From NCBI GenBank assembly GCA_029339505.1, contig JAQISU010000210.1, positions 10,089,501-10,153,500 on the forward strand: a DNA stretch of 64,000 nucleotides, given 5' to 3'. The stretch comes from Unio delphinus (lineage: Eukaryota > Mollusca > Bivalvia > Unionida > Unionidae). Both the position numbers and the translations under genes were made by a program. Positions 14,949 through 27,072 of this stretch are shown in pieces. The stretch's first letter is position 1. Each line of letters begins with the position of its first letter. Under the pieces are notes generated by a model. That model made no database searches, had not been told where the DNA came from, and worked only from the letters and a program-made list of their open reading frames with translations.

Positions 14949-15395
14949 ATGTCACTTCGCAGAAAACATTCTTATTCACCCCACAAAGGAAAGAAAAGGA
15001 AAGGACTACCTACTCGTTTAGCCAAACACGGAGACATGTCCGTCCTGTCCATAGTCTCTCCGACCATGCGAAAACAAATCATTAAAATGGCCTCCAAAGA
15101 TGTCATTGATACCGTGTCGAATGTTGTTTGAATGTCTTGAAAGGCACGATACCTTTGTCTCCACATCAGAAAAAAATGTTTCGCCAAACATCGACACGTT
15201 CTCCGTCAAATGGTCCAAAAGAAAATACCCATCCGTCAAAAGAAAAAGATGTTGGTGCAACACGGTGGATTTTTACCCTTTCTTGATCCTTTGTTGACAG
15301 ACTTAATACCAGGTTTGATACAAGGGGTGAAACAAGGGATGACCCAAGGGATGTCTGACATAAGCTTTGGAAGCCCATGGAAGGACGAAAACTGA
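14949..15395 (+). pseudogene. Element 1 small basic core-like protein, copy 2, broken
   Basis: Begins at ATG 14,949 with MSLRRKHSYSPHKGKKRK, runs to a stop near 15,131, and continues in other frames to a segment reading KKKMLVQHGGFLPFL (about 15,237-15,285) followed by a hydrophobic/glycine tail. The KK...QHGGFL turn corresponds to LKPGGSSSLGG in copy 1, so I take this as a paralogue of the same short core-protein family. It has at least two frameshifts. Confidence 0.6.
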
Positions 15396-16069
15396 CTTTG
15401 GTCCCTTACAAACGATGTATGGAATACCATCGTTGTCACGAACAACGAACCCCTCATTTACCACCCAATCCTCATTTGAACAAGATATCCCAATTACAAC
15501 ACGAATTGTCCTTGATGCATCGCAACGATTTGTCCGAAACCGCAAAATCGCAAAAGTACGGCCAACTTTTGAAGCGACTGCAACTCTTTTCATCGAAAAG
15601 CTGTGGAACAAACAGCTTTACCCACTCTGGCCGATGTTAAGGCTATAATGAATAGTCCGTCGCCATCACTATCTCCAGCGGACAAGACAGACGTCACCCC
15701 ATCATTACCCAAGGAAGAAGAACCCCATGATATCTTTCAAACACACACCGCCACTCCCATTCCTAGTAAGACTGCAGCTTCCTTGCTGACCCCTTCCCCC
15801 ACTTCCCAACGAAAATAACTCAAAACTTGGGTTAAAAAGATGATGGTCACTCCTCCTTCTTCGACAGAAGTGAAAAAGATAAAACGGAAACCAGAAGTGA
15901 GAAAATAAAAGAAGATCAAAGCTATCCCATTACCTCCACCACCACTACAACCACTACCAGTGCCCTCGATGTTTACTCCTGTGGCACATCGGACACGTAA
16001 CACCGTTTCCAAACAACCCCCATTTCGCCCGACCCAAAGCAGTATCATCGAAGAGTGGGTACCTTATTA
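15377..16069 (+). pseudogene. Element 1 conserved Polinton protein with Pro-rich C-terminus, broken
   Basis: A frame from 15,377 starts MEGRKLTLVPYKRC and carries a helical segment with LPPNPHLN and LQHELSLMHRNDLSE. It then shifts near 15,600 to a frame rich in P, S and T, and again after 15,818 to a lysine- then proline-rich run ending IEEWVPY near 16,069. Proteins starting with a KLxLVPY-type motif next to the core-protein gene recur in animal Polintons (from general knowledge; no name established). Stops at 15,639 and 15,816 and at least two frameshifts disrupt it. Confidence 0.5.
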
Positions 16070-16077
16070 ACAAAACC

Positions 16078-17165
16078 ATGGAGAGCTGTTAGCCAGCATT
16101 TACTACGATCCAGCCCACCCTGCAGGTTACGGAGGTTTTCAGAAATTATATCGTTCTGCTAAAACTCGCCTGAAAAAGCTCCGTTTACCTGAAGTACAAC
16201 GATGGTTACAAGAACAATCCACGTACATTTTACACAAACCCATTCGACGAAAATTTCACAGAAGTCGCACTCAAGTGGAAGGCATCGATCATCAATGGCA
16301 AGCCGATTTAGCTGATGTCTCTCATTTCGCCACCTACAATCGCGGCTACAAATATTTGTTTTGTGTCATCGACGTCTTTTCTAAATTTGCCTGGGTCGTA
16401 CCATTGACTTCCAAATCGAGCGGAGAGCTAGTATGAGCTTTGCAACTGGTGTTGAAACAAAGTGGTCGTCACCCTCCTCGATGGCAAACCGACAAAGGCA
16501 CCGAATTTCTGCACCAAGCTTCAAATAAGAATTAAAGAAACGTGACATTCATTTTTTTACCACAGAAAATCCTGAAACCAAAGCTATCATCGTGGAACGT
16601 TTTGAACGTACCTTGAAAGAACGCATGTGGAAATATTTTACGCATCAACACACTCTCAAGTACATCGACGTCTTACCGTACTTAGTCCAAGCCTACAATA
16701 AATCTTACCATAGAAGCATTGGACGTGCCCCACAAGATGTGACACCCGTAAACGAAGTAACTGTTTTTGAGCGTCTGTTTGGTACGTCCCGGACAATGGC
16801 TGTTCCCAAGAAAGGTAGAGTGTTAAGCCCTGGAGATTGGGTTCGCATTGGTAAAACCAAATGCACTTTCGACAAGGGTTACTTACCGAACTGGACCACC
16901 GAATTGTTTCGTGTTACTGAACGAGTGCGTGATCGTCATACTACCGTCTATACATTGGAAGACATGAACGGAGAAGTATTAAAAGGAACGATTTACTTGC
17001 ATGAGTTAAAATGTGTCACCAAAAATAAGACGACGTGTACGAAATTGAAAGCATTATCGAACGAAGAACCCGTAAAGTAGGTAAAAGGCGTGTCAAAGAA
17101 GTCAAAGTACGTTGGAAAGGATATTATCCCAGTTTTGATTCATTCTTGGATTGACGCTTCGTAAG
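16078..17165 (+). pseudogene. Element 1 retroviral-type integrase with chromodomain, broken
   Basis: The N-terminal part (after about 16,082) reads LLASIYYDPAHPAGYGG, followed by the RVE catalytic core: a first Asp in QWQADLADV (about 16,300), a second in QTDKGTEF (about 16,490) and a Glu in IIVERFERTL (about 16,590-16,612). A stop at about 16,435 and frameshifts near 16,510-16,540 interrupt the core. The intact end of the frame (16,592-17,080) carries an SH3-like C-terminal part (LSPGDWVRIGKTK). A chromodomain-like sequence (KVRWKGYYPSFDSFLD, about 17,107-17,154) follows in a shifted frame. Chromodomain-bearing integrases are typical of Polintons. Confidence 0.85.
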
Positions 17166-17223
17166 TTATCGACTGTTAAAAGAAGTGATCATCAGGCCCT
17201 TCAATACAGCTTCAGCTACAACA

Positions 17224-17510
17224 ATGACTACTCCTTCAGCCAGTTCTTCTCTGCAAGATTTACAAAAGCAACCCTTGTGGGTATGGTGTGGAGAACGTGT
17301 CCCTAAAACCCAAATCGTCTTTTTCTGTCAAATCTTTGTGGTATATTGTGTTCATCGGTGCAGCCATTCCTAATTTGAGTTTGCAACAAGGAGACAAACA
17401 ATTGTGGACCATTTTACTCAGCAGTTGCGTCCACCGTCAGTCATTCTCCTAACAGTCACCCCGTCAATAACAATTCTCTTTTAGACACTCCTTTAACATC
17501 GAGTGACCCC
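17224..17510 (+). pseudogene. Element 1 short unrecognised ORF
   Basis: ATG at 17,224 opens a frame with a Ser/Thr-rich start and a hydrophobic stretch (IVFFCQIFVVYCV) that stops at 17,371. Related sequence may continue in another frame to about 17,510. No family was recognised. A small membrane-associated protein is possible. Its position between integrase and penton is consistent with a lost accessory gene. Confidence 0.3.
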
Positions 17511-17533
17511 TCGGACAGGAAAACTTTGGAATT

Positions 17534-18458
17534 ATGAACAACAATATTAACCAAATTTACTTAACGTTACCCAGTGACAGTTCCATGGAGGCGATTCCTA
17601 ACAACACATTGTGCTGTTACACGGCTAAAATACCACAAGTTATTCATTTGGATGAAGATGCTCATTGGGAAGTAGCTTTAGTTGAAATGATACACCCTAC
17701 ACAAATAAAAAAATCGTCGAAAATCAAAACAATTTTTCAGTAGAAGTGTATGACGAGCAATTGCAACAAATCTTAGACGAACGCATCACTGTCAGTGACC
17801 CGATGAAAATACAAGACCCCAAAACTAAACGGTCCACCTATCTGTTAACCATTCCTGCAGGTTATTATTTTAGTGGTCAACATTTAGTGAATACGATTGT
17901 AACAAGGTTCAATACTTTGTTTGGTAAAGCCATGGAGAAAACCAAAAAAAAGTGTTACCTTTGAGTACCATAAAGTGCCTCGTAGACTAATGATCAAATT
18001 TGCAGAGGATAAAAAAAATGGCCATTACCATTAGTCCTGAATTATATGATATTTTGGGTGGAAACGTCAGGTTCGTCAAGAAAAAAGAAATACCAGCCAT
18101 AACCAGTAACTTGGATTTTGCGAAATATTTTCGATTCCATGTAGAAATGAACCAAGGACTCAACTAGATGTTATTGTATTCCGATGTGGTGGTGTACAAC
18201 GTCGTGGGACACACCTATTTGCCGTTACTGCGTGTCATTCCTTTCAAAGTGGATTCTGCCATGATCGCTGACGAGGAAGGTCGCAATACCTATCATGTTC
18301 ACCGCAAATTTGTACATCCTCATTAATTGCCTGTCAGTAAGTCGTATTTTGACAGTGTCAACATTACTATAAAAGGAGATCTAGGGCAAAATATTCAATT
18401 TACCAAAGGTAAAGTCACAGTGAAACTCCATTTGCAAAAACGATTCTCTAACAACTGA
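17534..18458 (+). pseudogene. Element 1 penton-like (single jelly-roll) minor capsid protein, broken
   Basis: ATG 17,534 opens with INQIYLTLPSDSSMEAIPNN and a strand reading HWEVALVEMIHP, a recognisable start of Polinton penton-like proteins. After a stop at 17,741 the gene continues through YLLTIPAGYYF (about 17,840) and, in further frames, VVVYNVVGHTYLPLLRVIPF (about 18,190-18,250), SKSYFDSVNITIKGDLGQ and KGKVTVKLHLQ (about 18,340-18,435). Several stops and frameshifts occur between these. Penton-like proteins form the pentameric vertices of the capsid. The motif order is preserved, so the gene is complete but dead. Confidence 0.75.
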
Positions 18459-18463
18459 ACATT

Positions 18464-18787
18464 GATGTATCCCGTGTACCGAGGAGTAGCTCGACAACGA
18501 GGACATGGTTTTGGAGATATGTTTAAATCGGCCTTTCGTTTCGTGGTCCCTGTTTTGTATCGTTGGTGACACGAGGATTGTACTCCTTAAAAGATGCCGC
18601 ATTGACTCACAGCGAAGAATTTCTTCAAAATGTTCTCATTGACAAACAAAACCCCAAAGAAGCTTTCTTGAGAGCAGGCAAAACTGTCTTGATTCAAACG
18701 GGTAAAGAAATTTTGGGTCAACGAGAAAGTCCTATAAATGCCCTGAACGGTACCGAGTCTGGCATTCCTGCTTCCCTGAGGACATAG
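18464..18787 (+). pseudogene. Element 1 minor capsid/core protein (pX/pVI-like), broken
   Basis: Starts MYPVYRGVARQRGHGFGDMF at 18,464, shifts frame near 18,565, and continues as an amphipathic helical stretch (AALTHSEEFLQNVL, EAFLRAGKTVLIQTGKEILG) to a stop at 18,785. A lysine/arginine-rich tail follows (RKRRRRHPSK, about 18,800-18,830). A YRG...RGHG start, a helical middle and a basic C-terminus are the usual features of the Polinton minor capsid protein located just before the major capsid gene, and the position here agrees. Confidence 0.65.
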
Positions 18788-18927
18788 CAAGGACAAGGCA
18801 GAAAGCGACGACGAAGACATCCTTCCAAAGTCTCCATATCTCTAAAGTTAGAAAAACTAAGAAAAAAAGAACCGTTTGAGACATACATTTTTGATTATTA
18901 AAAGCAAAATATAGAGACTGAGAATAA

Positions 18928-20210
18928 ATGATGCACCAAGAATCTTGTGCCTGTTCCAAGTCGCAACTGGATTTCTTTGCCATGCCACCCTCTATGATGA
19001 CTATGCAAGAAGCTCAATGGGTTGAATTTCATTCCGTCTCCTCTTTGGTGGATTCAGCTCCCATCGAGTTTGAAATAAAGGCCAACCCGAAGATTACATC
19101 GATCTGAACAGCAGTTACTTGTATTTGAAAGTGAAAGTGATCAAAACGGACAACTCCGTTCCAGGAGCCGATGCCCGAGTAGCTCCCGTTAACAATTTCA
19201 TGCATTCCTTGTTCAGCGATGTTGATCTGTACATAAATAACAAACTGGTGAGCAGTAGCATGGATACTTACCCCTAACGAGCGTACCTCGAAAATCTCTT
19301 GACGTATGGAAAAGAAGCCAAGAACACTCATTTAGATGCTTGCGTGGTATGGAAACCTGACACAGCAGGTGATGATAAGTTTAACGAAACAGCCTTGACC
19401 GTAGATGACGATCCTCACAATGTGGATTTTAACGAGCGTCCAAAGAACATTTTGCAATGACGTAGTTTAGAACTATTCGATCGTTTGCATTTGGACATGT
19501 GGTTTCAAGAGAAGTATTTGCTGAAAGGTGTGGATATTAGCTTGAGACTGAATCGTAGCAGTACTGCTTTCAATTTGATAACTCATGCCAATAAATACAA
19601 AACCATTATCCAAGAAGCCAGGTTATACGTGCGTCGTGTGGAAGTGTTACCTAAAGTGGGAAATGATATCAGTCACACCTTGAGCAGAACGACAGCCAAT
19701 TATCCGATACGACGCGTGGAATTAAAAACTTTCACCATTTCCACTGGACTCCGATGTAAGATCGAAGATCATCTGTTCCAAGGACCGTTATCCAAACGTT
19801 TATTCATTGGTATCGTCAGCAATGCAGCCCTCAATGGTACCTACGATCAAAATCCTTACTAGTTTAAGCACTGCAAAGTATCCAAAATTGAAGTCAGTCG
19901 CGATTTCAAAACTTTGTGTACCCGACCCTTCGAACCCGACTTTGTCCAGAAGAATTACTTGAGGTCATACTTGTCGCTGTACGAATCCACAGGACAGTTA
20001 GGAACCAGCACCAGTCACGGTAATTCCTACGACGACTATACAGGAGGTTACACTTTGTGGGATTTTGATTTCACTCCAGACCAAGGCAGCGGCGAGAAAC
20101 ATTTCCACTCTTTAAAATCTGCTCAACTGCGTGTGGAACTTCAGTTTGCAGGGGCTCTAGAAGAAACGGTGAATGTCATTATGTATGCTGAATTTGATAA
20201 TACCATATAA
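18928..20210 (+). pseudogene. Element 1 double jelly-roll major capsid protein, broken
   Basis: From ATG 18,928 the frame reads through SKSQLDFFAMPP and EAQWVEFHSVSSLVDSAPIE, then a frameshift near 19,085. Further segments in frame with each other are NNFMHSLFSDVDLYINNKLV (about 19,190-19,250), FDRLHLDMWFQEKYLL, the beta-rich 19,485-19,860 block and the C-terminal block 19,914-20,210 (DYTGGYTLWDFDFTPD). In-frame stops at about 19,277, 19,458 and 19,861 separate them. This motif series is the widely distributed Polinton-type major capsid protein. It would build the icosahedral shell; this copy cannot. Confidence 0.85.
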
Positions 20211-20250
20211 ATCAAAAGTTTGAGAGAAGTCATTCTAGATTATTAGAAAC

Positions 20251-20750
20251 TATGGAAGCCCCTTGTCCTTTTTTGAACGGTGGAGAATAAATGGAAAAGG
20301 AATGGGAGGTTACAGAGAAAGCAACTCCCCAAGAACAAAAAGAAGTAGTGACAATGCAGTCCAGATGGCCAGAACAGGAGCAACATTTAGTCACCTGTTT
20401 TGCCAAACACTTGGAGGATAAAATGAGGGACATGATTAAGAAAGATTGTTATGGATATCAAAACAATCATCTCAGTCAAATGTCACACGATAAATGTATA
20501 ATGATGGATCAAGTAGAAAACTTGGACGATTATCTGAACGAAGCTTGGAGTCTCGTCTCAGAAGAAACAGTGTTACTTCAGTGCTATAAAGACTTGCTTG
20601 ATCATTCCTTCTCTTCCATTGTTTGCTCGAGAAATTGATCACATCGAAGCTCTCTTGGCCAAGAGTAAGGAGACGAAGCAAACAAACAGTTACTTGACAG
20701 ACCTTTTCAAGAAAAAAGTCTTAATCGAATTGCTGACTTATCACCTGTGA
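20251..20750 (+). pseudogene. Element 1 small Cys/His-containing conserved protein
   Basis: ATG near 20,251, a stop at 20,288, then an open frame 20,291-20,638 with KKDCYGYQNNHLSQMSHDKC and an acidic helical C-terminal half. Later residues continue in another frame to about 20,750. A short protein with a Cys...His...His...Cys core at the end of the operon is found in many Polintons (general knowledge); its function is unknown. One stop and one frameshift make it doubtful that it is expressed. Confidence 0.5.
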
Positions 20751-20877
20751 AGAAAAAAGGCCACACAAAAAATGGGTACTTGGTATTACCTTTTGAACCG
20801 TAGTTCGTACACTGCTTCTTGGAATCAATGTTTGTTAGTTCAAAAAAAATTGCGTTTTGTTAGTTGTTTGTTATTTG

Positions 20878-20883
20878 AATAAA
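20878..20883 (+). terminator. poly(A) signal at the 3' end of the element 1 gene block
   Basis: AATAAA about 130 bases after the last decayed gene and before the right arm. Confidence 0.45.
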
Positions 20884-20984
20884 ATATGTTGTCTTTTGAA
20901 ACCAATGCGTCTGTCGTTTGTTTTACATTTTTTAAAAATATAAATGCTCTTTGACTTCTTTCTATCCCTCACATCTAACTATCC

Positions 20985-23168
20985 AAACGTTTCCAACACC
21001 AAACCGTTTTGCCTCGGCTGCTTCCCCGTGTTTGGATAGTAGATTGTATGTTTTGTTTTGGCTTCTTGCCAGTATATGTGGATGGTAGATTGTGTGATTT
21101 TGGATAGTACATTATATTGTTTTTTTTTGCTGCTTCCCAATGTGTGGATAGTAAATTGTATCTTTTATTTTGGCTGCTTACCGGTGTGTGGATGGTAGAT
21201 GGTGTGATATTATATAGTAGATTATGTGGTTTGTTTTGGCTGCTTCCCGTGTGTGGATGATAGATTGTGTCACATTGGATAGTAAATTATGTGATTTGTT
21301 TCGGCTGCTTCCCCATGTATGTGCGTGGTAGATTGTGCGATTTTGGATAGCAGATTATGTGGTTTGTTTTAGCTGCTTTCCCGTGCGTAGATAGTAAATT
21401 GTATGTTTTGTTTTGGCTGCGTCCCCGTGTGTGTAGATGGTGCGATATTGGATAGTAGATTATGTGGTTAGTTTTGGCTGCTTACCCTTGTGTGGATGAT
21501 AGGTGGTGTCATATTCGATAGTAGATTATGTGGATATTTGGACTGCTTCCCGTGTGTGGATGGTAAATGATGTGATATTGGATAGTAAATTATGTGGTAT
21601 GTTTTGGCTGCTTCTCGTGTGTGGATGATAGATTGTGTCACATTGGATAGTAAATTATGTAGTTTTTTGGATTGCTTCCCGTGTGTGGATGATAAATGGT
21701 GTGATATTGGACAGTTGATTATGATGGCTTTTTTGTGGCTGCTTCCCGTGCGTAGATAGTAAATTGTATGTTTTGTTTTGAGATGTGTATTTTCCCTGTT
21801 CCACCCTTGAATAGTGTTTAAGTGTGTTCCCAAAAAATAAAAAGGAAGGAACAAATCTGAAAAAAGTCTCTTTGCGTATATATTTCTTCAAGCAGTTAAT
21901 ACATGGCAGATTACATAGCATACGATATCAAAGTGAGGGAACTATATACAAATGTCATTGCCTTTCTTAAATTCGGTTTTATTGCTTAGCCATTGCTAAT
22001 CTTTAATTATTTCTTTTAACGCATTTCTTTTTTAAAAGATGATTTCGGGTTTGTATTGTTGTAACGGTAGTTATGTTGTTTACTTTGTTGCTGCAATTAT
22101 ATATACTATAGTCTACAGCAAAGCGCTAAATGGTTTTCAGTATTTTAATTTCACGCTCACAAAAGGATACCAGGTTTGTCTTGAAAGAGGATTGACACTC
22201 TAAGTTACGCAGACGTGAAGAAAAACATCTCTTTGTTACTACAGTTAGGTGTCGTTGTGTTTGTTCTAGTCGTGCTTGCCGTATATCTTTGTGTTTTGCA
22301 GGTCATATTGTTTCTGATGTAAATATTCACATCAATAGACAGACAACTTGGGTTTTTATCCTTGAGATTCACTGAACCTGCTTCCTTAATTCGTACAAAT
22401 CCCAGATCATAAGTTTGAAAAGAAAATTTTATAAAAGAAACAAAAAACCATGCCACTTAATACTGCACCACTCCTGACTATACCCGTGTGAGTGTGTACG
22501 TCAAAATGTTTAAGTGAGATACAAATAAACTGTCAGTTTCAAAATGCGAACCAGTACTCTGACCGTTCAGTAGCTGATGTGGTAAAAAGAAATGGTATGA
22601 TTACTGTGACCATTCAGTAGTTGATGAAAAAAGAAAAAATTATACAATACACAACGGAGGGATTTAAGTTCACATTCCAGTCTGCACTTCAATGGGAACA
22701 ACTTGAGAGCGTATTAATTATTTTTCCATACTACTTTCGTACAAAACATTGCATCACTCATCATAAACTATTTCATTGGCTAGACTAATTTTCTTACCGC
22801 GTTCACTTCGAATTGACTTCAGTAGCTCTTCACCTAGTTTCGAGATAGGTCGTGTTTTACAGCTAGATTATTTATATAAAAAAAGAAGTAAAACTAAAGC
22901 AAGAACAATCGTACCCTGGTCGATCCCACAGAAATCATATCAATTTTATAGTCAAATACATCACAGCGTATTTAAATGAACTATTTTGTGAGAACGTTTT
23001 AGTCGTATTTGTCATCAGTTCACTCTGGTGATATTTTTAAATCGGGGACCTTTCCTATGGAATTGTTTTTCTAAGTGGGTTGTGTGTTCCCTTGAATTTT
23101 TCCAAGGGAGATTATACCAATAAAACAAGCGTAAGTGTCATGATTATTTTTAAAAGTAGGTATAACAT

Positions 23169-23238
<70 letters not shown>
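20985..23238. repeat. Element 1 right inverted repeat
   Basis: Reverse complement of the left arm. The array occupies about 20,990-21,780, unique sequence about 21,790-23,170, and a (TC)n tract 23,171-23,238 is equivalent to the left (GA)n. Confidence 0.85.
20990..21780. repeat. Subterminal tandem array, right arm
   Basis: About twelve imperfect copies of the 64-bp unit in the orientation opposite to the left array (GTTTTGGCTGCTTCCCGTG, ATAGTAGATTATGTGG). Confidence 0.9.
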
Positions 23239-23241
<3 letters not shown>

Positions 23242-24125
23242 CGTAATACGTTTGTTTGAAATCCTAATGGTAGATGTTTCCGTTTGAAGAAACCTTTCCA
23301 AAACTTTAATCAGTAGGCACCATAATTTCCGTTTGTCATGTAACTTGTTTTTCAAACACTACCACCCTACAAATAGTAAATCAGAAAATCGTTGGATGAA
23401 ATAAAATTTTGAGTTGACAAACTTGTACAATTCAGGTATCGGAGCTTTATTCTTATTTGTTTGCACTGCAATGTGTCGCGGACATTTTTTTAAGCATTAG
23501 ATCTACCGTTTTTCAGAAATGAAACAAATACAAGACATTTTCAAGAATGACACGACTGATCTTGCACTGTATAATCCTGCTTATGGCTAACTTTGAAATA
23601 AAAAAACCAGAACCAAAACACACGTTCGGAAGACTTGTAACAATGTAACAATGATTGACGCGAGTGACATTGCACTTTATGACCCTGACTATGGTTAACT
23701 TTGAATTTCAAATCAAAACACACAGCTTAGACTGTCGATAGAACAAAGCACGTTTTGGTGCTGCTTTTAGATTTGTTAAAACTTGGCAACATTGTTTGTA
23801 GCGTGTGCTGAGAAACACAGGGCATCCCTTAAATTTGAGATATGTTAAGAATTCAGTCGACACTAAATATCATGCTACCTTTTTATTAAATTGATGAATG
23901 AATGAAAACAATCAACATATTTCACATAGAATGTATGGTGTTCTTAATTATCGTTGTTTTGTTTTCCTTTCCTTTTGTGTGTATATGAGATTGTGTGATT
24001 TTATTTTCCTTCCCTTCTGTTTTGATAGGAGATTGTGGTTTGTTTTTAGGGCCACTCATATACCTCGAAAAGATATTTGCTTTCTTTGCCTCCATTTTTC
24101 CTTCTCGCTAGACAGGTTCAAATAA
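23239..24125. other. Host spacer, no gene seen
   Basis: Contains a degenerate duplication near 23,545-23,720 (TTGCACTGTATAATCCTG / TTGCACTTTATGACCCTG), but nothing coding. Confidence 0.5.
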
Positions 24126-24320
24126 CAATAATGTTCCCAGGTTAAATTTCCCTTGACGCTATATGGACCCACTATGTTAAATTCCCCTTGACGCTATATA
24201 GGCCCAAATAGTTCCCATGTTAAATTTCCCTTGACGCTAGATAGGCCCACCATGTTAAATTCCCTTTGACGCCATATTAGCCCAAGCCCTTTTTGACTGG
24301 ATTTTCCCTTGACGCTATAG
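24126..24320. repeat. Tandem repeat (about 46-bp unit)
   Basis: About five copies of a unit containing GTTAAATTTCCCTTGACGCT and ATATAGGCCCA, directly beside the SINE-related block that follows. Confidence 0.8.
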
Positions 24321-24455
24321 TGCCCCACATTACTATTCTCGGCATATGCTGGTATATGACAAATCTTGCCAGTAGCTTCACGTGGACCGGTGGTTCCGAC
24401 TGGGGTTTTACCAGATTCTTTCTCCACCAGTTTTACTGGCAGCCATGGATGGCCT
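24321..24455 (-). mobile_element. SINE-related body fragment
   Basis: On the minus strand, CCGGTCCACGTGAAGCTACT and following bases align by eye with CCGATCCACAAGAAGCTACT in the SINE at 4,505-4,757. The tRNA-like head is not evident here, so this is either a 5'-truncated copy or a related SINE sharing the same body. Confidence 0.6.
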
Positions 24456-25229
24456 ATTTTGTGCTTAAATCATCATGAACAACGCTATCTAAGCAAACAG
24501 CTGACCAAAATAGACACCCCCATGTGCTGGAAAAATCATCCTAACTCCAATGTACCAAAACTCTAACAGTTGTGAAAAATAGAATATTAATTTTGCTAGA
24601 GTGGTCTATACCAACTTTTGAAAGTAGAATTTAGGAATTGTAAAATATGCGAAATGTAAAATAAATTATTCACTCACTTTAGTTTTAAAATTCACCTTTG
24701 AATGCTTCTGATATGTGCGCATACAAAGTACCGACGTGCTATATAGACTCTCACCAAGTTGCACCAAAACTAAAGGAAATTTAATGTTTTTGTTTTTTTA
24801 ATATAAAAAACAAACAAAATACCTACCATGTCCATGGCATTTTAAATACCGATGATAAACAATAGGGAAATGCTGCAAAATTCGTTTTCCTTAAAGGTAT
24901 AACACGATGCAAATACCAAACTGTAGAACGTCCTCCTACGTTTTGACTGCGATTGGTATATCAGTCCTGCAACTATGATTAATGTAAAGAAATTTTGTAC
25001 GGATGAAGAGAACTTGTTAATATATCAGAAAAACAAAGCCATTGCTTACATAACAAATTGAATCGTACCAACTATTCTTCCAAAGTTGAATGGCGAAGTT
25101 GAAAACATAAAGTATACAGATTAAACTGCCGTTTTATGACAGCATGTAGATCAATAAGCCGGTAACCAGGTGTATATGCAATTAGTTACCATGTTCTTAA
25201 AATCTCATATGTTCTGACCTCTTTGAGCT
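24456..25229. other. Host spacer, nothing recognised
   Basis: AT-rich, no open frame with coding character. Confidence 0.5.
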
Positions 25230-25312
25230 GCCTGCCTAGCAGCTCTGTTGGCGGAGTGTATGACTCCTTAGCAAATGGTTACAGGCTTGATTCCAATCCA
25301 CGCCAACAGTGT
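25230..25312 (+). mobile_element. Degenerate tRNA-like SINE head
   Basis: AGCTCTGTTGGCGGAGTG resembles an A-box region and GGCTTGATTCCAATCC, about 40 bases later, a B-box. No acceptor-stem pairing is evident, so this is not a tRNA gene. A decayed SINE head is the most economical reading. Confidence 0.35.
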
Positions 25313-25486
25313 TGGATTGTGTTGTTTAAGATAGCTTCACAGAAAGGGAGAGAATTTGTGACAGAAGGATTGTAGTTATTTCCGTTTATAATTTCCTTGT
25401 CATGTGTGTTTCCTCTGACATGTAATGGGCCCTGAGCTGTGGTTCTATTTTTGCAGGTCTTTGGATGTAGCCTGCATTTCGTACTT

Positions 25487-25790
25487 TTCCCACGACCTAT
25501 ATACTGTACTGATATTAGTATTGTAATTACAGAATTTATATACAATATCAGTTTTAACCCCATGACTTATATACTGTACTGATATTAATATTGTAATTAC
25601 AGAATTTATAAACAATATCAGTATTAATCCCATGACCTATATACTGTACTGATATTAATATTGTAATTACAGAATTTATATACAATTTCATTTTTAATCA
25701 CATGACCTATATACTGTACTGATATTAATATTGTAATTACAGAATTTATATAAAATATCAGTTTTAATCCCATGATCAATATACTATACA
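25487..25790. repeat. 70-bp tandem repeat, about four copies
   Basis: The phrase ACCTATATACTGTACTGATA recurs at intervals of 70 bases (about 25,494; 25,564; 25,634; 25,704). Confidence 0.9.
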
Positions 25791-25856
25791 TATTTGTATT
25801 ACATCACTAACATACTTTTCAAGTTTTCATTACTCGAACTATACATATTTTAACCA

Positions 25857-26072
25857 CACCAATTGTATATCACTGTTTTAGTCACCAATTGTATATCACT
25901 GTTTTAGTCACCAATTGTATATCACTGTTTTAGTCACCAATTGTATATCACTGTTTTAGTCACCAATTGTATATCACTGTTTTAGTCACCAATTGTATAT
26001 CACTGTTTTAGTCACCAATTGTATATCACTGTTTTAGTCACCAATTGTATATCACTGTTTTAGTCACCAATT
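25857..26072. repeat. 26-bp tandem repeat, about eight copies
   Basis: Near-perfect head-to-tail copies of a unit starting ACCAATTGTATATCACTG and ending TTTTAGTC. There are no spacers, so it is a minisatellite, not a CRISPR array. Confidence 0.95.
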
Positions 26073-26856
26073 GCACGTACCTTAATATTACATACACTAG
26101 GTTTTTTTGTTCTGAAGTATGATTCTATATTTTAATTCAGGAAAGTGCCAGAATCATTTAGCGATGTTGGGTTTCGGGGATAACTATTAAAGCAATTTGA
26201 TCAATTAGTGACATAGGGTCTAATTATTGACAACAAAATTTCACTGAGATGAAGTAGTATTTCGAAGATTGATATTATTGTTAAACAAATGAATTGGCCT
26301 AATACAAAGAGAGAGACAGATAGAAATAGAGATAGACATACAGACAGATAGAGAAGGAGGGAGAGATTCAAACCTATTATTACGGTTCCGTCATGCAAAA
26401 TGTATGTAATGAAACTATTATAGTGATCTGACTACAGCTAACATTCATGCATAATAATAATCTATGCATATCTAATACATTGAAATTTACAGAATCACAA
26501 CATTATATTAGTTTCTCTACTAATTTTAATAATTTGATGGACATATTAATTCAGTTAGAATTTTTAAATTGGTCATACAAAACTTGGTGTATTTGAAAAC
26601 TGATAACCAAAGACACCAATAATTTAGTTAGAATTATGTTAAAAGGCAAGGCATTTTTTCTTGTGAGATTCTTTATTCTTTTATATCTAATAACAAGGGG
26701 CTTAACTCCGCCGGGAAAGGACTATTGTTTGAGAAATGCCAAGGAAAGCACGGTTAATTTTCGATTTTGTTATCTTATTCAAATATTCCTTTTTGTCTCA
26801 TACTACGAAATTGTATTTACAAGAGCATCTCTGATGCTAAAGTAAATTGATTGTTT
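26073..26856. other. Host spacer, nothing recognised
   Basis: AT-rich; an irregular GAGA/GATA tract occurs at 26,309-26,365. Confidence 0.5.
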
Positions 26857-26881
26857 GACAGACAGACAGACAGATAGATAT

Positions 26882-26963
<82 letters not shown>

Positions 26964-27072
26964 TAATTAATGGACGGATGGACGAACGAACGGACGGAAG
27001 GGCGGACCTGTGGGTAGATGGATGGATGGATGGATGGATGGATTGATCGGTAGATCGATCGATCGATGAATT
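26857..27072. repeat. (GACA)n/(GATA)n/(GATG)n microsatellite
   Basis: GACA repeats pass into about 90 bases of GATA and, after a short gap, into degenerate GGAC/GATG repeats. Long frames over it encode only simple repeats. Confidence 0.95.

Noticed and set aside
25230..25312. A functional tRNA gene
   Set aside because: A- and B-box-like strings are present but no acceptor stem or plausible anticodon arm was found.
25857..26072. Regular 26-bp direct repeats resembling a CRISPR array
   Set aside because: The copies are head-to-tail with no unique spacers, in animal DNA; it is a minisatellite.
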